Assembly (NCBI GenBank): GCA_009823395.1
Contig: CM020514.1
Location: 13,437,466 to 13,501,465 of the forward strand
DNA: 64,000 nt
Source: Thamnaconus septentrionalis
Lineage: Eukaryota; Chordata; Actinopteri; Tetraodontiformes; Monacanthidae
Direction: 5' to 3'
A program made the translations under genes and the position numbers. Under the pieces are notes generated by a model. That model was not told the origin of the DNA, did not search any database, and was given only the letters and a program-made list of their open reading frames with translations. This document shows, one piece after another, positions 60,301-64,000 of this stretch; positions within the stretch are counted from its first letter, which is position 1; each line of letters begins with the position of its first letter.

Positions 60301-62506
60301 GGCTCCCTGGAAATCGTGACGTGTTCCCACGTGGGCCACGTCTTCCGCAAGGCCACCCCGTACAGCTTCCCCGGCGGAACGGGCCAAGTCATCAACAAGA
60401 ACAACCGCCGTCTGGCTGAAGTGTGGATGGACGATTTCAAAGATTTCTTCTACATCATATCACCAGGTGCGCATGGCTTGCGACAGCCTGCAGGTTGGGA
60501 AAAGTTTCAGGGATTTAAATCGGCCCAAACTGTTTGTCGCTTGATAGATGTTCGGCTCGTTGTGCAACCGTTGAAAAGCAGAAATGCATAATGGTGATGA
60601 ACGGAAGTGTCGCCGGTGCCGGCGCTGTGCTGGCTGATGGCACACTGAGCTGCGTTTTAACCTCCCCCTTCTTACATCTTGCTCATTTAAAGAGTTTTGT
60701 GACCTACATCGAAATGTGACGGCGCTCCGGTCATACTGGGGCTTCATTATTTCCCACGTTACGACTCGGCGTCGGTGCCACTTTGAAAGCTTTGAGTTCA
60801 GAAATTCACCTCCGTCTTAATTTAACGACGCTCAGGGCAGACTGGTGGTGGTGGGGGCGGTGGGGCAGCACAGATTGAGAGCTGAGTACCCCTCCATCTG
60901 TCGACTTAGTAATGTGATTACCCTTTAGCAGACAGCAGTCTTCGGGATATCTCTGGTTAAGTGCTTTATGTAGCGGCGAACCTATGAGGGATTATCCCTA
61001 AATCTCCCGATCTGATGCAGCACGTGGCGGCGACCCTCTCCTTCTCCGCTCCGCTTGGCCCGGCTCGGGCGGGTGCGCAGACAGAGCCGAGCGGACGTGA
61101 TGGATGAGTCTCCCTGCATAGTGACGCCCCCGACGCGACCGGTTGCTCCTCTGGGTTGGCGTTAGACGGAATGATCCAGGGCCACGCTGAACAAAAGACC
61201 CCACTTAGACGTCTCTTTCTCTCTCTCTCCCTCTCTCAGTCTCTCTCTCTCTCGCCGGTGTCTGGTCGCCTCCGCTACAAACGCGCGTCTCCGTCCTCGA
61301 ACCCTCCGCTGCGCCGGCGATCTCCAGATCAAAGAGGCTATTCATCATCCGGCAACGTGTTGCGTTCAGGGCCCCGCGGAGGGAGCAGGAGGGAGATGGA
61401 GACGGCCTCTCGGCCTCAAAGCTTTTATCTCTCCCAACCTGAAATCTCTATTTCACACCGCGATCACACGAGGCGCTGTTTTTAACCTCTGGCTCGCGTT
61501 TTTTGATGGGTAATTAGCGCCGCACGTCTTGCATGTTGGCTGGTTTTTGAAAAACCGTATTCTGTTTTCCCCCCGCATTGCAATCACGCTCTTTCATGAC
61601 TAATTACCCCGATGGATCTATCTACATGCGAGCTGCCGCGGCACTCTGGGGAGAAACCATCTGCCTAATGTGTTTGTAAGTGTCTGAGCCCAGTCGCCGT
61701 TCGAAAAGAGCCCTCCCTCAGTCTTCAGCTGCATCAGGCCTGATTTATCATGCTGCTCCGGTTCGGCTAAAATAACACGTAGCCCAAGCACAAAGCCTTT
61801 GTGCATCTCTGACGAGGATACGCCCGAGGATAGAAATGTACAGATACCCACTGGAATCCGTTTTCTCCTGTGACTTCCTACCCGTGCATTAAGTCGTTGA
61901 ATTCTTTCATGACCACCTTCAAAGTCAATATTTTTGCTTTGGTTTGAAAAATTCTTTTTTGGTGTGTCTTTAAAGGTCTTATAACACATATATATATATA
62001 TATATATACAACAACAACTTCACTAAGGGTTTTCTAAGAATAATTAGGCATCTCTAAAATCAAACTCACTTATTACACCAGGCTAAAGACGACCCCACCA
62101 GCCAGCGGTTGGCTCCGTTCTCAAACCTGCAGTTTTAGCAGGAAGTTATCAACCAAGTAATTTGGTGGGAGGCTGTGAACAGAGGGCTAAATGTGCTTTT
62201 TTTTTTTTTTTTAAAGATTCAGACCAGGGGTTGAAATGTAAAGCTGTCAAAAAAGAAAAATGGGTGTTCTCCGGGATCTTTAATGGTCCTTTTAGTCTAA
62301 TTTTGAACAACAAACTGATCTTCAGTCCCATTAGATGCTGGAATCCTCTGTCGTCTCTGTCTGCAGGCGTGATGCGGGTCGACTACGGGGACGTCTCATC
62401 CCGCAAAGCCCTCCGCCAGGCCCTGCAGTGCAAACCCTTCTCCTGGTACCTGGAGAACATTTACCCCGACTCCCAGATCCCAAGGAGATACTACTCACTT
62501 GGTGAA
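48992..62506 (+). CDS. galnt13: galnt13, polypeptide N-acetylgalactosaminyltransferase 13 (5' part, residues 1-432)
   Basis: GALNT13 is a Golgi type II membrane enzyme that transfers GalNAc from UDP-GalNAc to Ser/Thr, starting mucin-type O-glycans, mainly in neural tissue. Eight coding exons with consistent phases total 1296 nt. Visible parts: a cytosolic stub and anchor (about 9-28); a stem; GT-A catalytic start ([20 protein letters not shown], about 105-124); the metal-binding DAH triad (208-210); and the Gal/GalNAc-transferase motif (309-325, [11 protein letters not shown]). The last exon ends YYSLGE, so the ricin-type lectin domain (about 124 residues in the family) lies right of the window. 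The family match is to GALNT13 rather than GALNT1, given [11 protein letters not shown] at the N-terminus and the rprm neighbour. Confidence 0.95.
49579..50104. mobile_element. hAT-like element in galnt13 intron
   Basis: The left end is TAGAGATGTACGGTAACTAA. The right end, read on the other strand, is CAGGGATGTAGTGATTACC. Inside, ATTATCACGATTATC and ACCGCGGTTGTC are typical of fish 'AGGGATGTAACGGT' hAT repeats. The target duplication is not clear. Confidence 0.6.
50555..50594. repeat. (GA)n-rich microsatellite
   Basis: GAGAGAGA with CAGA interruptions. Confidence 0.85.
52718..52752. repeat. (GA)n microsatellite
   Basis: A perfect GA run inside a GC-richer intronic patch (52540-52800). Confidence 0.95.
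53847..54019. mobile_element. MITE with palindromic interior, copy A
   Basis: The left end is AAGCACACTGCGGCCACCCTAG and the right end is CTAGGGTGGCAGCAATGCACTT, which are inverted copies. The interior has CACGTTATTTCTTGATATTATC-like palindromic units and 'CTGAGCCCTG' near the right end. It ends about 95 bases before galnt13 coding exon 2. Confidence 0.7.
54113..54281 (+). CDS. galnt13: galnt13 coding exon 2 (stem)
   Basis: Residues 48-103 plus two bases: [20 protein letters not shown] then [20 protein letters not shown] and [10 protein letters not shown]. The donor GTGAGTAATC is followed at once by a (TG)n tract. Confidence 0.95.
54293..54354. repeat. (TG)n microsatellite directly after the exon 2 donor
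   Basis: A perfect TG run starting 12 bases after the exon end at 54281. Confidence 0.97.
55169..55690. mobile_element. possible teleost interspersed repeat
   Basis: TTAAAGGTCCAGTGTGTAC at the left resembles the 'aaaggtccagtgtgtaa' end of a common fish DNA element. The right end is not securely identified, so the boundary is a guess. Confidence 0.35.
56529..56695 (+). CDS. galnt13: galnt13 coding exon 3 (catalytic start)
   Basis: Residues 104-159 plus one base: [20 protein letters not shown] then [19 protein letters not shown] and [12 protein letters not shown]. This is the UDP-binding Rossmann half. The donor is GTCGTT, weaker than usual. Confidence 0.95.
56780..56987 (+). CDS. galnt13: galnt13 coding exon 4 (metal-binding DAH motif)
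   Basis: Residues 160-228: [20 protein letters not shown] then [21 protein letters not shown] at 208-210 binds the Mn2+ and UDP-sugar. The intron before it is only 84 bases. Confidence 0.96.
58366..58536 (+). CDS. galnt13: galnt13 coding exon 5
   Basis: Residues 229-285 plus two bases: [20 protein letters not shown] then [20 protein letters not shown]. The donor is GTACGC. Confidence 0.96.
59063..59180 (+). CDS. galnt13: galnt13 coding exon 6 (Gal/GalNAc-T motif)
   Basis: Residues 286-325: [20 protein letters not shown] then [18 protein letters not shown]. The donor is GTGAGT. Confidence 0.97.
59588..60075. mobile_element. MITE with palindromic interior, copy B
   Basis: The left end is AAGCGCATTACTGCCACCCTA and the right end is CTAGGGTGGCAGCAATGCGCTC, the same family as copy A. 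The interior carries several tandem units of TTATCACGTTATTTCGTGA type. The phrase TACTGAGCCCT occurs twice, so it is probably a composite or has an internal insertion. Confidence 0.7.
60286..60466 (+). CDS. galnt13: galnt13 coding exon 7
   Basis: Residues 326-385 plus one base: [20 protein letters not shown] then [19 protein letters not shown] and [14 protein letters not shown]. The His of CSHVGH belongs to the catalytic core. Confidence 0.96.
61213..61253. repeat. (CT)n microsatellite
   Basis: An imperfect CT run in a galnt13 intron. Confidence 0.85.
61988..62008. repeat. (AT)n microsatellite
   Basis: A perfect AT run. Confidence 0.95.
62367..62506 (+). CDS. galnt13: galnt13 coding exon 8 (last in window)
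   Basis: Residues 386-432: [20 protein letters not shown] then [20 protein letters not shown] and YSLGE. The in-frame TGA two bases into the intron (GTATGA) shows that the donor at 62507 must be used. It leads into the linker before the lectin domain. Confidence 0.95.
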
Positions 62507-64000
62507 GTATGAGCTCTCTCTCCTACTCAGAACCAACATCCTCCTCTCCCCTCCCTCCAACCCCTTTGCAATGCTGCAGATATCCTCCCATTCCGCGATC
62601 AGCCTCGCCCGGCTCGTGCTGCTGCGTCGTCCTCCTCCTGAGTCGCGCTTTCAACAAGACAATATCGCCGCCAGATAAATCCCGGAAAAACCTCAGGATC
62701 CGGCGAGGAAAGGCCGAACCGAGCCAGACGATAAACAAACGGCCACAGCTGTTCATACGGCGAACAAATAGGAGGCCGCGTGTGCAGACTGATCCCAGTC
62801 GCGTGTTTACACAGCCAGGCCCAGAGCCGCTGGCTTTCTCAGATAAAGCTCATGTTTATGAAAAAAATGATTTTAAAACAACGCGAGAGTGCAAATATCA
62901 GTCTGGATTGTCCAGTTGGGAAGCAGCACGTAGAAGACTTTAGCGCGACCTCGTTTATATTCTCCTGTGCCAGCAAGAAAAATAGAAGCATCTTTTTATT
63001 ATCAGCATCGGTTCATTGGCATTGGCTTAAACTGCAAGGGTAACTTTATAAAAAAACCAAAACAGTTCATAAATAAATTTAAATGCAAAATACACAGTAT
63101 AAATAAAATGCTGCAAACTACGTTGGGTGACCGATGACTCATTGCAAAAATATCAACAACTTCCTAGAGCTGCTGTACTGTAAATGAAAAGACTGAACTG
63201 AGCTGAACTGGTGCAGTTTGAAGAAAACACTTTAAGATTATTGTTTTTTTTCCCTTTAGGATTAGAAAGTCAGTGGCACCCAAAGAGGAAATGAAAGTGG
63301 CTCAACTTTCCCTCCTGTGTGCCTCACGGTTGTGTACAGACAGCAGAGTCTGGGCCGCCGCTGCCTGTCAACAGATGTCTTCGTTTAAACTCCTCAGTCG
63401 GCGGCGGCGGCTGATGAAGCCGCGGCGGCAAGAGCTTCTAATCCTGCAGCGTTTATGCAACCGAGGATTTTCATCTGGCCGCTCTTCCTCCTTCCCTCCC
63501 TCCCTCCGTCCTCGACACCCCTCCTTTGTCTAAAGGAGAAGTCTGCCAGACCGACTATGCAGCTCGCAGTCGGCCTTCCTTCAACAGCTGGAAGCATTAG
63601 GTTTCATGCAGCTTCATTTGCGAACGCTGGCGCTGCCGTGCGTGATGGGCATGATAATGAGCCAGCGAGGAAACACGGCGTCGGGCCCGCTCAGCTGCAG
63701 CTCTACCGCTGTGCCAATTCATTAGAAAAGTTTCTCGTCACCCTCTGGCGACCCCGCCATACCGAAAAACCCCACTCGTGTTCTTCAGCAGTGAGACTGA
63801 AGGGCTTTGCATTCTTAGAACTCAGGAAATTCAAGGGTAGATATCAAGACTAGATTGTGCAGCCAGTCACAGCGCAGCCAAATCGCCACAACCAGGCGTC
63901 TGGCTCCGCCTCCAAAATGCACAGCCCCGCCCTGGTTTGTGATGGTCATGCAACAGAGGCCTGAACCTTCCAAACTGGACATCAGTGGAAAGATGAACTC
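62507..64000 (+). other. galnt13: galnt13 intron, running off the window
   Basis: No exon matching the lectin domain is seen. The sequence is unremarkable, with a GC-richer stretch at 62570-62800 and 63350-63700. Confidence 0.6.

Noticed and set aside
63260..63533. A possible next galnt13 exon (CTTTAG acceptor, frame beginning IRKSV)
   Set aside because: The first residues look like the family's I-R start, but the following text has no lectin-domain residues and no good donor. The real exon must lie beyond the window.

Overview
The window is genomic DNA of a vertebrate, most likely a ray-finned (teleost) fish. It has spliced genes with GT-AG introns, long (CA)n/(GT)n microsatellites, fish-type hAT remnants and a tRNA-derived SINE. 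The gene order FMNL2 - PRPF40A - RPRM - GALNT13 is the order I know from human chromosome 2q23-q24. I cannot name the species.

Layout. (1) Bases 1-5600 hold the 3' end of fmnl2 (+). The window opens on the last five bases of a shared upstream exon. They are followed by two well-supported alternative last exons (ending -EEYHY and -GEVVM), one further candidate alternative exon, and a 3' UTR. (2) Bases 7638-19861 hold the complete prpf40a coding region on the minus strand, tail to tail with fmnl2. I resolved 27 coding exons with consistent splice phases, giving an 878-residue protein with two WW domains, six FF-type repeats and a Lys/Arg/Ser-rich tail. (3) Bases 20060-42280 are a gene desert of about 22 kb. 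I found no coding gene in it. It holds microsatellites, decayed transposons and several AT-rich, homeodomain-site-rich blocks that read like conserved non-coding regulatory elements. ARL6IP6, which in my recollection lies between PRPF40A and RPRM in mammals, was not seen. (4) Bases 42402-42713 hold the single-exon gene rprm (Reprimo) on the minus strand, with a GC-rich upstream region. (5) From about 45400 to the right edge lies galnt13 (+): a probable non-coding first exon, then eight coding exons (48992-62506) giving residues 1-432. These cover the membrane anchor and the whole GalNAc-transferase catalytic region. The ricin-type lectin domain must lie beyond the window.

The genes are not an operon or a pathway. 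They are a conserved synteny block: an actin-nucleating formin, a U1 snRNP-associated splicing factor, a p53-linked cell-cycle membrane protein and a mucin-type O-glycosylation enzyme. No previously undescribed biological system was found. The most useful second looks are the alternative fmnl2 termini, the candidate enhancers in the desert beside rprm, a pair of MITEs with internal palindromic arrays in galnt13 introns, and a (TG)n tract next to a galnt13 splice donor.
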